DNA of 64,000 nt from Sagittula sp. P11 (GCF_002814095.1 NZ_CP021914.1:248001-312000); one strand, 5' to 3'. Shown: positions 34,667 to 44,175, counted from the first letter of the stretch. The notes: generated by a model not told the origin, from the letters alone. A program made the numbers and translations.

Positions 34667-36154
34667 TCAAACGCGGCGCTGCCGGAACGCCCGGACGCCG
34701 GACCACAGCATCAATAGCGCCGTCGCGCCCAATACGGTGGCACTGATCGGCTCGGTGATGAAAGTGGTCAGGTCCCCCCGGGACATCAACAGGGCGCGGC
34801 GCATGTTCTCTTCCAGCATCGGCCCCAGAATGAAGCCCATCAACAATGGTGCTCCGCTTATGTTTACCAGGCGCATTGCGTAGCCCAGAAGCCCGATGCC
34901 CAGTACGATCAGGATGTCCAGACTGGTCAGCTTGACGCTGTAGACGCCGACGCAGATCAGGCAGATGATTCCCGGATAGAGCAAGCGATAGGGGATCGAC
35001 AGGAACCGGATCCAGATCCCTACCAAGGGTATGTTCAGGACCAGCAGAAGCACGTTGCCGATCCAGAAGCTCGCCACCAACGCCCAGAACATGTCTCCGT
35101 GGTCGGTGATCAGCCGCGGCCCCGCGGGGATGCCGTGGATCAGCAGTGCACCGAGGATCAGCGCCATCGTTGCGCTGCCCGGGATGCCCAGCGTCAGCGT
35201 GGGGACGAAAGCGGTCTGCGCCGCGGCGCTGTTGGCCGCCTCCGGCGCGGTGACACCTTCGATGATTCCCGTGCCAAAGGCCTCGGGCCGTCGGCTCACA
35301 CGCTTTTCAAGGGTGTAGGCCAGGAAGGAGGCGATGGTCGGCCCGGTGGCAGGCAGTGCGCCCAGCAGCGAACCGAGCAGCCCTCCGCGCAGGATCGGCA
35401 TGGCACTGCGCCTACGGTCATCCCGCGTGGGCAGCATGTCTCGCAGGCGCACGTTGGCCTTTACCGACATGTGATCGCCACTCATCACCGTGGCCAGGAT
35501 CTCCGCGATGCCGAACACACCCATTGCGATGATGATGATGCTGATGCCGTCGAACAGCTCCATCGTGCCGAAGGTGAAGCGTTGTACGCCGGTGTTAATG
35601 TCGGTGCCGATGGTGCCGAACATCACCCCAAGGACCACCGATGCACAGCTTTTGAGCACCGCGCCCTGGGTCATCGTGGTCGATGCCAGCAGACCAAGCA
35701 CCATGATTGAAAAGTAATCGGCCGGACCGAAGCGCAGCGACAAATCCGCGAGAATCGGCGAGAACGCCGTCAGCAGCACGATACCGATGGTGCCGCCCAG
35801 AAAGGATGCGATGGCAGTGATGAAGAGCGCCACGGGCGCCCTGCCCTGCCGCGTCATCTGGTAGCCCTCGATGCTGGTCACCGCGCTAGACGCCGAGCCC
35901 GGCAGATTGATGAGGATCGACGAGATCGACCCGCCATATTCTCCGCCGTAATAGATGCCGGCGAGCATCACCAGCGCGGCCTCGGGTGACAGGTAGAAGG
36001 TCATCGGCAACAGGATCGAGATCCCGATCATGGATCCGATGCCTGGCAGCACACCGACAAAGGTGCCCACAGTCACGCCTATGAAGCAGAAAAGCAGGTT
36101 TTCCGGAGACAGCGCACTGGCGAAACCGCCGATCAGGTTGGCGAGAATATCCAT
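34667..36154 (-). CDS. tctA: Tripartite tricarboxylate transporter large permease (TctA)
   Basis: 495 residues, full length, about eleven membrane segments. Signature segments GTFVGVLPGIGSMIGISILLP and GIYYGGEYGGSISSILINLPG (TctA consensus) near the N terminus, and LGIPGSATMALILGALLIHGI in the second half. It is the transport subunit of a TTT system for carboxylates. It lies three bases after tctB; the binding protein is divergent. The downstream 365 nt carry no intact gene. Confidence 0.93.
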   Translation of the reverse strand: MDILANLIGGFASALSPENLLFCFIGVTVGTFVGVLPGIGSMIGISILLPMTFYLSPEAALVMLAGIYYGGEYGGSISSILINLPGSASSAVTSIEGYQMTRQGRAPVALFITAIASFLGGTIGIVLLTAFSPILADLSLRFGPADYFSIMVLGLLASTTMTQGAVLKSCASVVLGVMFGTIGTDINTGVQRFTFGTMELFDGISIIIIAMGVFGIAEILATVMSGDHMSVKANVRLRDMLPTRDDRRRSAMPILRGGLLGSLLGALPATGPTIASFLAYTLEKRVSRRPEAFGTGIIEGVTAPEAANSAAAQTAFVPTLTLGIPGSATMALILGALLIHGIPAGPRLITDHGDMFWALVASFWIGNVLLLVLNIPLVGIWIRFLSIPYRLLYPGIICLICVGVYSVKLTSLDILIVLGIGLLGYAMRLVNISGAPLLMGFILGPMLEENMRRALLMSRGDLTTFITEPISATVLGATALLMLWSGVRAFRQRRV

Positions 36155-36157
36155 AGA

Positions 36158-36616
36158 TCAGAAACCTGCCCAGACGCGGATCGGCATGGACAACAGCACG
36201 ATGAAGAGGAGCCAGATGGCGACGGCAAGCCCGGCCGACAGCATCAGTGCCTCGCGCCAAGTGGTCGAGGGGGTGGCCTTTGCGGCGATAGTGCCGCAGA
36301 TCACGATCGCCGGGATAAGGCCCAGCCGGTCGATGGTCAGGCTGAAGGCGATGAAGGCCGCTGAAATGAACAGCAACGGCCGGAGCGCAGGCGGGCGCGG
36401 AATCTCACCCTGCCGGGCAAGCCCCATGATGATCAGTGCGACGCCGAGCAGCGTACCGATCACTCCTAGGACGAGCGGGAAAAAGCCCGCCTGCATCCGG
36501 GCGAGACTGCCGATGTCGTAGGATATCGCCCCGATTCCGAATCCCAGACTCAGGGCAACGATCACGATTCCGGCGAGCACGTCCGAAGACGCAAGGCGGT
36601 GGCTAATGGCGGTCAT
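36158..36616 (-). CDS. tctB: Tripartite tricarboxylate transporter small permease (TctB)
   Basis: 152 residues with four hydrophobic segments and the TctB-type stretch MQAGFFPLVLGVIGTLLGVALIIMGL in the first half. It is the small membrane partner of TctA. It is divergent from the TctC gene, and the 168-nt gap between them holds a palindrome at 36724-36741. Confidence 0.88.
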   Translation of the reverse strand: MTAISHRLASSDVLAGIVIVALSLGFGIGAISYDIGSLARMQAGFFPLVLGVIGTLLGVALIIMGLARQGEIPRPPALRPLLFISAAFIAFSLTIDRLGLIPAIVICGTIAAKATPSTTWREALMLSAGLAVAIWLLFIVLLSMPIRVWAGF

Positions 36617-36723
36617 CTTTGGACTACCTCTCTGTTTAGGTTGTTATTTTTGGTTTCTGCCCCGGCTCTTGGGTGGCTGGGTGCTTTTGTCCTGCGCTGG
36701 CGAACCGGCGCTTGACAAGATGG

Positions 36724-36741
36724 AACGATGGTCGCATCGTT
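36724..36741. promoter_or_regulatory. Inverted-repeat operator candidate, tct region
   Basis: Perfect seven-base arms AACGATG and CATCGTT with a four-base spacer, a few bases after a TTGACA box (36712-36717), in the gap between divergent tctB and tctC. Repression of the transporter is inferred from position. Which regulator binds is unknown. Confidence 0.45.
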
Positions 36742-36784
36742 TAAAAACAATTACAACAATTGCTATGCAATACAGAGAAACATC

Positions 36785-37747
36785 ATGATCAATTCTGTCC
36801 TTCGGGTGCTCGCCGCCGCTGTCGCTCTTGCCACGCCTGCGCTGGCGCAGGAATTTCCGACCCAGCCCGTGCGCGTCGTCGTGCCCTACAACGCCGGCGG
36901 AACCGTCGATTACGTCGGTCGCGTCACCGCCGCCGAGATGGGCAAGCTGATGGGCGAGAACTTTGTCGTCGAGAACCGGCCCGGCGCCTCGGCCAGCATC
37001 GGCAACCAGTATGTCGCCAACGCTGAGGCCGACGGCTACACGTTGTTGATGACCTCGGTGACAAGCAACGCCATCACCAGCGCGCTCAACCCCGACACCG
37101 CCGGCTATGTGCTCAAGGACGATTTCGCCCCCGTGGGCGCCGTGGGCCGCGTGCCGCTGATGCTGGTGGCCGCGAACAACATCCCCGCCGACACGATCGA
37201 AGAGCTGATCGAATACGCAAAGGCGGAAGAGCTTCCGCTGACCTATGCCTCCTCCGGCATCGGCTCCACCGAGCATCTGGGCGCGATTGTGTTCGCCGAT
37301 GCCGCCGGTATCGAGCTTGAGCACATCCCCTACACCGGAGGTGCTCCGGCGATGGTCGATCTGGTGGCGGGCCGGGTGTCGCTGATGGTCGCGACCGTCT
37401 CCACCGCCCTGCCGCAGCTCGAGGCCGGGGCGATCAAGCCGATGGTCGTCGCGATGCCGGAGCGCATCGACATGCTTCCCGACGTGCCGAGCGCAACTGA
37501 CGCGGGCCTCGACAGCTTCAACGTGGCCTCGGTCTACGGCCTGCTGGCCCCGTCGGACATCGACGAGGCGACGATGTCCGCGCTTCGCTCCGCGCTGCAG
37601 GAGACGGTGAGCAGCGAGGCCTTCGTCACGCAGATGGGCGAGCGCGGCATCGTGCCCTCGACGGATGCGCCCGAGGATGCAGGCAAAATCTACGAGGCCG
37701 AGGTGGATACCTGGTCCGAGCGCGTGCTCGCGGTCGATTTCGACTGA
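36785..37747 (+). CDS. tctC: Tripartite tricarboxylate transporter binding protein (TctC/Bug family)
   Basis: 320 residues with a signal peptide ending ATPALAQ near residue 19, then EFPTQPVRVVVPYNAGGTVDYVGR, the classic Bug opening with the ligand loop. GDTPS-like ASSGIGSTEHLGA and PYTGGAPAMVDLVAGRV follow. It is a periplasmic carboxylate receptor for TctAB. ATG 36785 is chosen because the signal peptide starts there. It is followed by two strong hairpins and an acyl-CoA ligase, suggesting an aromatic, carnitine-like or other acid as ligand. Confidence 0.92.
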   Translation: MINSVLRVLAAAVALATPALAQEFPTQPVRVVVPYNAGGTVDYVGRVTAAEMGKLMGENFVVENRPGASASIGNQYVANAEADGYTLLMTSVTSNAITSALNPDTAGYVLKDDFAPVGAVGRVPLMLVAANNIPADTIEELIEYAKAEELPLTYASSGIGSTEHLGAIVFADAAGIELEHIPYTGGAPAMVDLVAGRVSLMVATVSTALPQLEAGAIKPMVVAMPERIDMLPDVPSATDAGLDSFNVASVYGLLAPSDIDEATMSALRSALQETVSSEAFVTQMGERGIVPSTDAPEDAGKIYEAEVDTWSERVLAVDFD

Positions 37748-37755
37748 TCTGCAAT

Positions 37756-37784
37756 CGGTCACCGCCCTTGCGGGGCGGTGACCG
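37756..37784. terminator. Strong hairpin after tctC, first of a pair
   Basis: CGGTCACCGCCC pairs with GGGCGGTGACCG around a short loop, eight bases after the tctC stop, followed by AAAACA. There is no T run on the plus strand. Likely transcript end or processing site. Confidence 0.55.
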
Positions 37785-37796
37785 AAAACAACGCGC

Positions 37797-37827
37797 GCCC
37801 TGACCGCACCGATGCTGCGGTCAGGGC
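37797..37827. terminator. Strong hairpin after tctC, second of a pair
   Basis: Perfect 12-base arms GCCCTGACCGCA and TGCGGTCAGGGC around a seven-base loop, 12 nt after the first hairpin and 51 nt before the CoA ligase. Two such hairpins in tandem may lower ligase expression relative to tctC. Confidence 0.55.
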
Positions 37828-37878
37828 GCCCCCTGCCGGGCCCACCGCCCGGAAAATTTCTCCGAGGAAAAAGTTTCA

Positions 37879-39462
37879 ATGTCCCAAAGCGTAGAGATGG
37901 ACCCGGTCAACGATGTCCTGTTCAAAGACCTGCTGGCGCAGCGCGCCGCAACCGACCCGGATCGCATCTTTCTGAAGTTCAAGGATGACGTCTACACGAT
38001 CGCGGATATCAACCGCGCCGCGAACAAGGTGGCAAACGCGCTGCTCGCATCGGGGCTTGCACCCGGCGACCGCGTGGGGCTGATGCTGCCCAGCCACCCC
38101 GACCACATCGTCGCCATTTTCGCGACGATGAAGGCGGGACTCGTGCGCGTCCCGGTGAATATCCACGCCAAGGGCGACTCTCTCGAGCATTACTTCACCT
38201 CCTACGACATGGCGGCGCTGATCGCGGACGCAGCCTACGCAGAGGCGCTTGAAGCCGCTTTCGCAACCGCGCCTCGCCCTGCGATGTTCTGGCGCGGCCA
38301 GCAGACCCCGGCGCCGGACAGCTACGAGGCGCAGGTCGCGTCCGCCTCCGACGCGGAACCGGACGCTGTCTTCGGCCCTGACGACGTGCTGGCCCTGACC
38401 CCCAGTTCGGGGACCACCGGCGCGCCGAAGGGCGTTTTGAAATCCGACCGGACCCTGCGCGGTGGCCCGATGGCCGTGCTGAACATCACCGACGCAAAGA
38501 AGGGCGACGTCTTCCTGCTTTGGGAAGCGCTTCACCACGGCGCAGGCGTCGCGGTGATTATTTCGGCAGTCATCGGCGGCGTGACCCTGGCCATGGTGGA
38601 ACGCTTCAGCGCCTCGGGCTTCTGGGACGACGTACGCCGGCATGGCGTCACGCACATCCATTACCTCGGCGGTGTGTTGCCGCTGCTCCTCAAGCAAAAA
38701 CCTTCCGAACGCGACCGCGACCACAATGTGCGCATCGCCTGGGGCGGCGGCTGCCCGCCCGAAATCTGGCGGGACGTCGAGGAGCGCTTTGGCGTCGAAC
38801 TGCGCGAGGGTTACGGACTTTCGGAGCTGATCACTTTCGTGACGCTGAACAAGGACGGCCGCGTCGGCTCGTGCGGACGGCCGCTGTCGCTTTTCGACAT
38901 GATGATCGCCGACGATGAGGGCAACGAAGTGCCCCGCGGCGAAACCGGCGAGATCGTGGCCCGCGGCACGCAGAAGGGGCTCGGCTTCCTCGGCTATTTC
39001 CGCAATGAGCAGACCACCCGGGACACCGTGCGCGACGGCTGGCTGCTGACCGGCGATCTTGGGCGGATGGATGAGGACGGCTACATCTTCTACGCTGGCC
39101 GGAAGAAGGAGATGCTGCGCCGCCGCGGCATCAACATCTCGGCCTGGGAGGTCGAGCAGGTGGTGAACAAGCACGCCGCGGTTGCCGAAAGCGCTCTGGT
39201 CGGCGTGCCCAGCGAGCTTGGCGAAGACGAGCTCAAGATCTTCGTGAAACTGGTCGATGGCGCTGCGTTCGATCCGATGGAGCTTGTGACCTTCTGCGAG
39301 ACGCGCATGCCCTACTATCAGGTCCCGCGCTATGTTGCGGTGATCGAAGAGTTCCCCAAGACCCCGACCCAGCGCATCCGCAAGAAGGAACTGTCGCGCG
39401 GCACCGAGGGCGCCTGGGATCTTGACGCGACCGGCTACAAACCGGGCCGCAAATCCGCCTGA
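37879..39462 (+). CDS. AMP-dependent acyl-CoA ligase (CaiC-like)
   Basis: 527 residues of the ANL superfamily. ATP loop LTPSSGTTGAPKGVLK, the aromatic/YGxSE-type motif EGYGLSE, WLLTGDLGRMDEDGYIFYAGRKKEML hinge, and C-terminal Lys in QRIRKKELS. It makes an acyl-CoA from an acid and ATP; relatives include crotonobetaine/carnitine-CoA ligases. It is clearly paralogous to the ligase at 49.4 kb (shared FSAS-FW, GGGCP, LLKQ segments). An enoyl-CoA hydratase follows after 22 bases, so the acid probably enters a beta-oxidation-like route. Confidence 0.87.
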   Translation: MSQSVEMDPVNDVLFKDLLAQRAATDPDRIFLKFKDDVYTIADINRAANKVANALLASGLAPGDRVGLMLPSHPDHIVAIFATMKAGLVRVPVNIHAKGDSLEHYFTSYDMAALIADAAYAEALEAAFATAPRPAMFWRGQQTPAPDSYEAQVASASDAEPDAVFGPDDVLALTPSSGTTGAPKGVLKSDRTLRGGPMAVLNITDAKKGDVFLLWEALHHGAGVAVIISAVIGGVTLAMVERFSASGFWDDVRRHGVTHIHYLGGVLPLLLKQKPSERDRDHNVRIAWGGGCPPEIWRDVEERFGVELREGYGLSELITFVTLNKDGRVGSCGRPLSLFDMMIADDEGNEVPRGETGEIVARGTQKGLGFLGYFRNEQTTRDTVRDGWLLTGDLGRMDEDGYIFYAGRKKEMLRRRGINISAWEVEQVVNKHAAVAESALVGVPSELGEDELKIFVKLVDGAAFDPMELVTFCETRMPYYQVPRYVAVIEEFPKTPTQRIRKKELSRGTEGAWDLDATGYKPGRKSA

Positions 39463-39484
39463 GCCGCCGCGAAAGGACGCACCC

Positions 39485-40267
39485 ATGACCCAGATCATCA
39501 CCGTCTCGCGCCCCGCACCCGGCATCGGGGTGATCACCATCAATCGCCCCGAAAAGCGGAACGCGCTGAACGAGGCTGCCTGGGATGCGCTGGCGCGTGG
39601 CTTGGGCGAACTCGGCGACGACCGGGAGGTGCGGACGATCGTGCTGACCGGTGTTCCCGGCGCTTTCTGCGCCGGTGACGACATCGGGGCCTTCGCGGAG
39701 GCCAGCAAGGATCCGGTGAAGCGGGACCGTTACTGGAACACGATCATGCGCTGCTACGCCACGCTGTCCGATGTGCCGTTGCCGATCATCACTGCCATCG
39801 ACGGACCCTGCGTGGGCGGCGGCATGACCTTGGCGCTGCGCGCAGATTTCCGGCTGGTGGGGCCGCGCGCCGTTCTCTCGGTTCCGCCGGCGCGGCTGGG
39901 GCTGGTCTATCCGGCCGACAGCACTGCGCGTCTGGCGGCCCTCGTGGGACCACAGGCCGCACGCTACATGATCTATACCGCCGCATCGCTCGACGCGGCG
40001 GAGGCGGTGGCGACGGGTCTTGCCTGGGGGGATGTCGCGGACGATCCGCTGGCGGCGGCACTGTCGCTTGCGGCCAGGATAGCGGACAAGTCGCCCCTGA
40101 CCGTGGCGGCGGCGCGCACGGTCTTCAATCGCCTTGCCACACAGTTGCCCGAGGGGCTGGCAGACGAGATCGCCGCCCTCACCCGCGAGGCGGAGGCCAG
40201 CGATGACTACGTCGAGGGCGTCGCCGCTTTTGCTGCCAAGCGCGCACCGGTCTTCAAGGGGCGGTAG
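39485..40267 (+). CDS. Enoyl-CoA hydratase/isomerase family protein
   Basis: 260 residues, crotonase fold. INRPEKRNALNEAAWDAL, the oxyanion loop AFCAGDDIGAF and DGPCVGGGMTLALRADFRLV are family motifs. The catalytic Glu of the usual second-site motif appears as PPARLGLVYPADST, so isomerase or CoA-hydrolase activity is also possible. It acts on the CoA thioester made by the preceding ligase. AAAGGACG precedes the ATG at 39485. Confidence 0.86.
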   Translation: MTQIITVSRPAPGIGVITINRPEKRNALNEAAWDALARGLGELGDDREVRTIVLTGVPGAFCAGDDIGAFAEASKDPVKRDRYWNTIMRCYATLSDVPLPIITAIDGPCVGGGMTLALRADFRLVGPRAVLSVPPARLGLVYPADSTARLAALVGPQAARYMIYTAASLDAAEAVATGLAWGDVADDPLAAALSLAARIADKSPLTVAAARTVFNRLATQLPEGLADEIAALTREAEASDDYVEGVAAFAAKRAPVFKGR

Positions 40268-40364
40268 AGCACCGGGTCCCTTGTCGCGAACGGTTTTTCC
40301 CGGCACACACGCCATCGCGTGGGCTGTCCGCCCGTGAAAAGCTCACCACCGGAGGGAGACCGAC

Positions 40365-41171
40365 ATGGAGCAGCCGGAGACCAAGGAAGAGCCCAGCACG
40401 GTCGATACACGCCTCTTCGTCGGCTCCGTGCGCAAGGCGATGGCCGTGATGGAAGCCTTCGACGAAACCGAGCCCGCGATGTCTATGACCCGGATCGCGG
40501 CCAAGACTGGGCTTGGGCGCAGCGCAGCGCAGCGCTTCGTCTACACGTTGGAGACGCTGGGCTACCTGCGGCGGGATGCACGGACGCTCGAATACCGGCT
40601 CTCGAACCGTGCATTGCTCTTTGCCCGCAGTATCCTGACGTCTCACGCGGCCATCGAACGGGCCTTTCCGTCCATGGTCAGGCTTGCAGAGACCTTTGGT
40701 GAAACCGTGTCCTGGCTGGAATACGACGCCGGGCAGGTCGTCGTGCTGAGTTCTGCACCCAGCCCGCACCGCGCGGCCGTGGTGCTGCCCATCGGTGCCC
40801 GCTTCGATGCGCTGACCTCCTCGTCGGGACACCTGTTCCTGGCGGACATGCGACGCGAGATCGTGGTCGGCATGTTAGAGGACGCCGGCCCCTCCGTCCG
40901 GGCACGGCTCGGAGACCTCGATGCCGACAGCTACGTGGACCTTGTCCGCAGCGAAGCCGCCCGAGGTTACGCGCTGACCGAGAAAGACATGGACATCGGT
41001 TCCATGTCGCTCTCGGTGCCGGTGCGCAATCTGCAGAACCAGGTCGTGGCCGCCATCAACGTTTCGGTCCTGCGCGCGCGCACCGGGCCGGAAAAACTGC
41101 TGTCAGAGATCGTCCCGGCCTTGAACGAGCTGGTTCAGACGCTCGACGCGGACCTTTTCAGAGGCCGTTGA
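40365..41171 (+). CDS. IclR-family transcriptional regulator
   Basis: 268 residues. N-terminal winged HTH (SMTRIAAKTGLGRSAAQRFVYTLETLGYL), then the IclR effector domain ending NLQNQVVAAINVSVLRAR. It lies 97 nt after the enoyl-CoA hydratase with GGAGGGAGA before its ATG, so it probably controls the ligase-hydratase pair. Its end overlaps by 14 bases the end of a second, convergent IclR gene with clear similarity (VDTRL, ETLGYL or EQLGYL), suggesting an old inverted duplication. Confidence 0.88.
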   Translation: MEQPETKEEPSTVDTRLFVGSVRKAMAVMEAFDETEPAMSMTRIAAKTGLGRSAAQRFVYTLETLGYLRRDARTLEYRLSNRALLFARSILTSHAAIERAFPSMVRLAETFGETVSWLEYDAGQVVVLSSAPSPHRAAVVLPIGARFDALTSSSGHLFLADMRREIVVGMLEDAGPSVRARLGDLDADSYVDLVRSEAARGYALTEKDMDIGSMSLSVPVRNLQNQVVAAINVSVLRARTGPEKLLSEIVPALNELVQTLDADLFRGR

Positions 41172-41982
41172 GCCCGGTCTCTGCCTGGTGTTCGAGGATC
41201 CTTGCGACACGCACCACCGCCGCGCGGATCGGCGGCCCCAGACGCTCCGAGATGGCTGTATGAGGAACCCTGCTCTCCAGCGCAGAGACGTTGAGTGCCC
41301 CCAGAACCAACCCGGATGACGACAGGACCGGCGCAGAGATCGAGACGCTGAACAGGTCTTCTTCCTTGGAGGTGGTGGCAAAGCCCTGCGACCGGATTTC
41401 CGCGAAGCGCGCAGCCATTTCTGCCGCGTCGGCAAAGGCGATCCGCTTGCGCAGCGCAGGACTGGCCGCAGCCAGAAGGCTTTCCGCGAACTTAGGGTCG
41501 CCTTGTGCAAGGATCGCCTGTCCCGATGAAGAGGGTAAGGCGGCGAACCGCTGCCCGGGGGCAAAGCTCACATGGCCGAGGTGCCTGCTGCGCACGGTCT
41601 GCTGGATGACGATCTCGTCGCCTTCGAGTTTGACCCAGCTTGCGGTTTCGCCTGTCTCGTCGGCCAGATCCTGAAGGACGGGCTGGACCAGCCGCATCAG
41701 GTTTCCGGGTCTGGTCAGCCCGCCGGACAGGTCGAGGATCTTGAGCGTCAGCCGGTAGTGGCGCTGGTCTTCCTCCCTTTCGAGGTATCCGAGCTGCTCA
41801 AGTGTGTAGACGATCCGCTGCACGGCGCTGCGCCCCAGGTCGATCTGCTTGGCAATGTCTGCGATGGTCCTTGAGCCGAGCCCGCCGTCGAAGGCCGCCA
41901 TGACTCGCATCGTGCGTTCGACCAACGCCACGTAGAGCCGTGTGTCGACCTCGTCCTGCGGTGGAGCGTTGCGCGTGTTCAT
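41158..41982 (-). CDS. IclR-family transcriptional regulator
   Basis: 274 residues. HTH with TIADIAKQIDLGRSAVQRIVYTLEQLGYL, effector domain with SWVKLEGDEIVIQQTV, GQRFAALPSSSGQAILA and GALNVSALESR. It is paralogous and convergent to the IclR gene at 40365, sharing 14 bases at the 3' ends. The ATG at 41982 gives family length; the longer open frame upstream has no IclR similarity. Its target is uncertain; divergent hglS lies 717 nt away. Confidence 0.87.
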   Translation of the reverse strand: MNTRNAPPQDEVDTRLYVALVERTMRVMAAFDGGLGSRTIADIAKQIDLGRSAVQRIVYTLEQLGYLEREEDQRHYRLTLKILDLSGGLTRPGNLMRLVQPVLQDLADETGETASWVKLEGDEIVIQQTVRSRHLGHVSFAPGQRFAALPSSSGQAILAQGDPKFAESLLAAASPALRKRIAFADAAEMAARFAEIRSQGFATTSKEEDLFSVSISAPVLSSSGLVLGALNVSALESRVPHTAISERLGPPIRAAVVRVARILEHQAETGLNGL

Positions 41983-42699
41983 GGGACAGCAGAGCCTTCT
42001 GGGTGACGGACCCGAAGTCTCTATCACAGTCCAGCCGGATGCAAAGGCCGCGTATGGCATTGTTCGGCCCGTCGGTCGGAGCAGGGAACGACAGTTCACT
42101 CGCTGATCTGGCAAACGTTGCAGGACACACAGTCGACCTGCATCGCGGCGCTGGCGGAGGCGGGGCACGCCGGACCACTCCGGATGGCTTGCGGCAAAGG
42201 CCAGCGGAGCGATGATCGCGAGGAGGCGCTCGCCTTGGCTCCCTGAGATGACGTGACCCTTGGTGCAGGTCGCCATGTCCAGCGATGCCTCCACTTCTGC
42301 GAGGAAACGGGGCTCGGACTGTCTGGTGATCACACGTGCGCGCGCGTCCAGCCAGAGGTTTGTCGTTCTGCGTCTCGAGATCGAAGTACTTTTGGATAAT
42401 AGCGCTCTGCGGCAGGTCAAGCTCTTCGCCTGAACGCGTGAAATGGCGTTCAGGGCAGCGCGTTCGAAGGACAGCAGCATCCGCATGTCAGGCCGGTATC
42501 AGCGTTGCCGGATCGTTCGACTGCTCCGCTCTTGGCTACACCCGAAGATCACGTCTTTGGCGTCACCATGCTCCTATTTGGAGGCAAGACTGGGACGCCA
42601 TGTGTTTTCGGAATGAGGTTATCTGGAATGGTCATTCGGAACCGCGACACCCCTTGGTCTACAATGCCCATAGATCATGAATACGAACGGAGCGGCCCT
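41983..42699. other. Long gap without an intact gene
   Basis: 717 bases between the minus-strand IclR gene and hglS. A minus-strand frame stays open for about 168 codons upstream of the IclR start, with some protein-like stretches (GERLLAIIAPLAFAASHPEWSGVP), but it shows no start signal, no family motif and a run of biased Arg/Cys codons near the IclR end. Probably a decayed gene plus the hglS promoter region. Confidence 0.45.
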
Positions 42700-44097
42700 A
42701 TGGCAGCCGAACATGCAAACCCCGATAAAATCCGCGCGCTCTTCTCCCGCGCCATGTCCGTCATGTACCGCGAAGAGGTGCCGGCCTACGGCACGCTCAT
42801 GGAGCTGGTGCATGACGTGAACGCCGAAGTGCTCTCGGCCAGCCCGGCCGAAAGGGAGCGCCTCGAAGGCCTGGGCGAGCTCGAGCGTATCGACGAGGAA
42901 CGCCATGGCGCGATCCGCCTCGGCACCCCGCGCGAGCTGTTCACCATCCGCCGTCTCTTTGCGGTCATGGGCATGCACCCGGTGGGTTACTATGACCTGT
43001 CCGTGGCCGGCGTGCCGGTGCATTCCACCGCATTCCGCCCGCTCGACGACGCTGCGCTGCGCCGCAACCCGTTCCGCGTCTTCACCTCGCTGCTCCGGCT
43101 CGACCTGCTGGACGACGCCGACCTGCGCGACGCCGCCGCCGAGGTACTGGACCGCCGCGAAATCTTTACGCCGGGCTGTCTCGAACTGATCCACAAGGCC
43201 GAAGCCGATGGCGGTCTTTCCGAGGCCGACGCCGAGCGTTTCGTGGCCGAGGCGGTCGAGACCTTCCGCTGGCATGCCGAGGCAAACGTTCCCCACGCGC
43301 TTTACCGCCGCCTGCACGATGCGCACCGGCTGGTGGCCGACGTGGTGGCCTTCAAGGGTCCGCACATCAATCACCTTACTCCGCGCACGCTCGACATCGA
43401 CCGCGTGCAGGAGATGATGCCGGATCGGGGAATCTCGCCGAAGGCCGTTGTGGAGGGACCGCCCACCCGCACCGTGCCGATCCTTCTGCGCCAGACCTCG
43501 TTCAAGGCGCTCGAAGAGCCGGTGAACTTCCCCGCTGATGACACCGGCGAGGCCGGTACCACGATTGGCCGCCACACCGCCCGCTTCGGCGAGATCGAGC
43601 AGCGCGGCATCGCGCTGACCCCGAGCGGCCAAGCCCTCTATGACCGCCTGCTGGCCGAGACGCGCAGCCGCATCACACCGGCCGCCGACGGCTCGAACGC
43701 CGACGCTTACCGCGCCACACTGGCCGAGGTGTTCGCGGCCTTCCCGGACGATCTGGAAACGCTGCGCAAGGACGGGCTGGGGTACTTCCGCTACTCGGCA
43801 ACGGGCCAGCCCTGCAAGGATCCGTCCTGCGGATTGGATGCGCTGATCGCGCAAGGCTGCCTGCGTGCCGACCCCATTGTCTACGAGGATTTCCTGCCGG
43901 TTTCGGCCGCTGGGATCTTCCAGTCCAATCTCGGCGACGGCGCCGCTCAGGCCTTCGTCGCCAACCCCAACCGTGCGCGCTTCGAGGAAGACCTCGGCGC
44001 GCCCGTGCATGACCTGTTCTTCCGCTATGCCGAGACCGAGGCACGATCGCTCGCCGAGGCCCGTATCGAGCTGAGCCGGAGCCACCAGACGGCCTGA
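42700..44097 (+). CDS. hglS: 2-oxoadipate dioxygenase/decarboxylase (HglS/DUF1338 family)
   Basis: 465 residues, matching the about 464 residues of HglS. The DUF1338/VOC-type metal site is recognisable: His38 in ELVHDVN, His222 (or 225) in GPHINHLTPRT and Glu at 298-300 in GEIEQRG. HglS converts 2-oxoadipate to D-2-hydroxyglutarate with Fe(II) and oxygen in lysine degradation. ATG 42700 follows ACGGAGCG and gives family length. The next genes encode an aminoadipate-semialdehyde-type dehydrogenase and an aminotransferase, which supply 2-oxoadipate. Confidence 0.85.
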   Translation: MAAEHANPDKIRALFSRAMSVMYREEVPAYGTLMELVHDVNAEVLSASPAERERLEGLGELERIDEERHGAIRLGTPRELFTIRRLFAVMGMHPVGYYDLSVAGVPVHSTAFRPLDDAALRRNPFRVFTSLLRLDLLDDADLRDAAAEVLDRREIFTPGCLELIHKAEADGGLSEADAERFVAEAVETFRWHAEANVPHALYRRLHDAHRLVADVVAFKGPHINHLTPRTLDIDRVQEMMPDRGISPKAVVEGPPTRTVPILLRQTSFKALEEPVNFPADDTGEAGTTIGRHTARFGEIEQRGIALTPSGQALYDRLLAETRSRITPAADGSNADAYRATLAEVFAAFPDDLETLRKDGLGYFRYSATGQPCKDPSCGLDALIAQGCLRADPIVYEDFLPVSAAGIFQSNLGDGAAQAFVANPNRARFEEDLGAPVHDLFFRYAETEARSLAEARIELSRSHQTA

Positions 44098-44175
44098 CCC
44101 GGGCAGCGGCACGACCGCCCGAAGGCCCACACCCCGTACACCGAAAAGACAACCGACCAATCAAGGAACCCTCTC

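Noticed and set aside
37876-39708. Minus-strand open frame of 610 codons opposite the CoA ligase
   Set aside because: It mirrors the ligase codons, has no family motif, and the plus strand encodes an intact ANL-family enzyme with all motifs.
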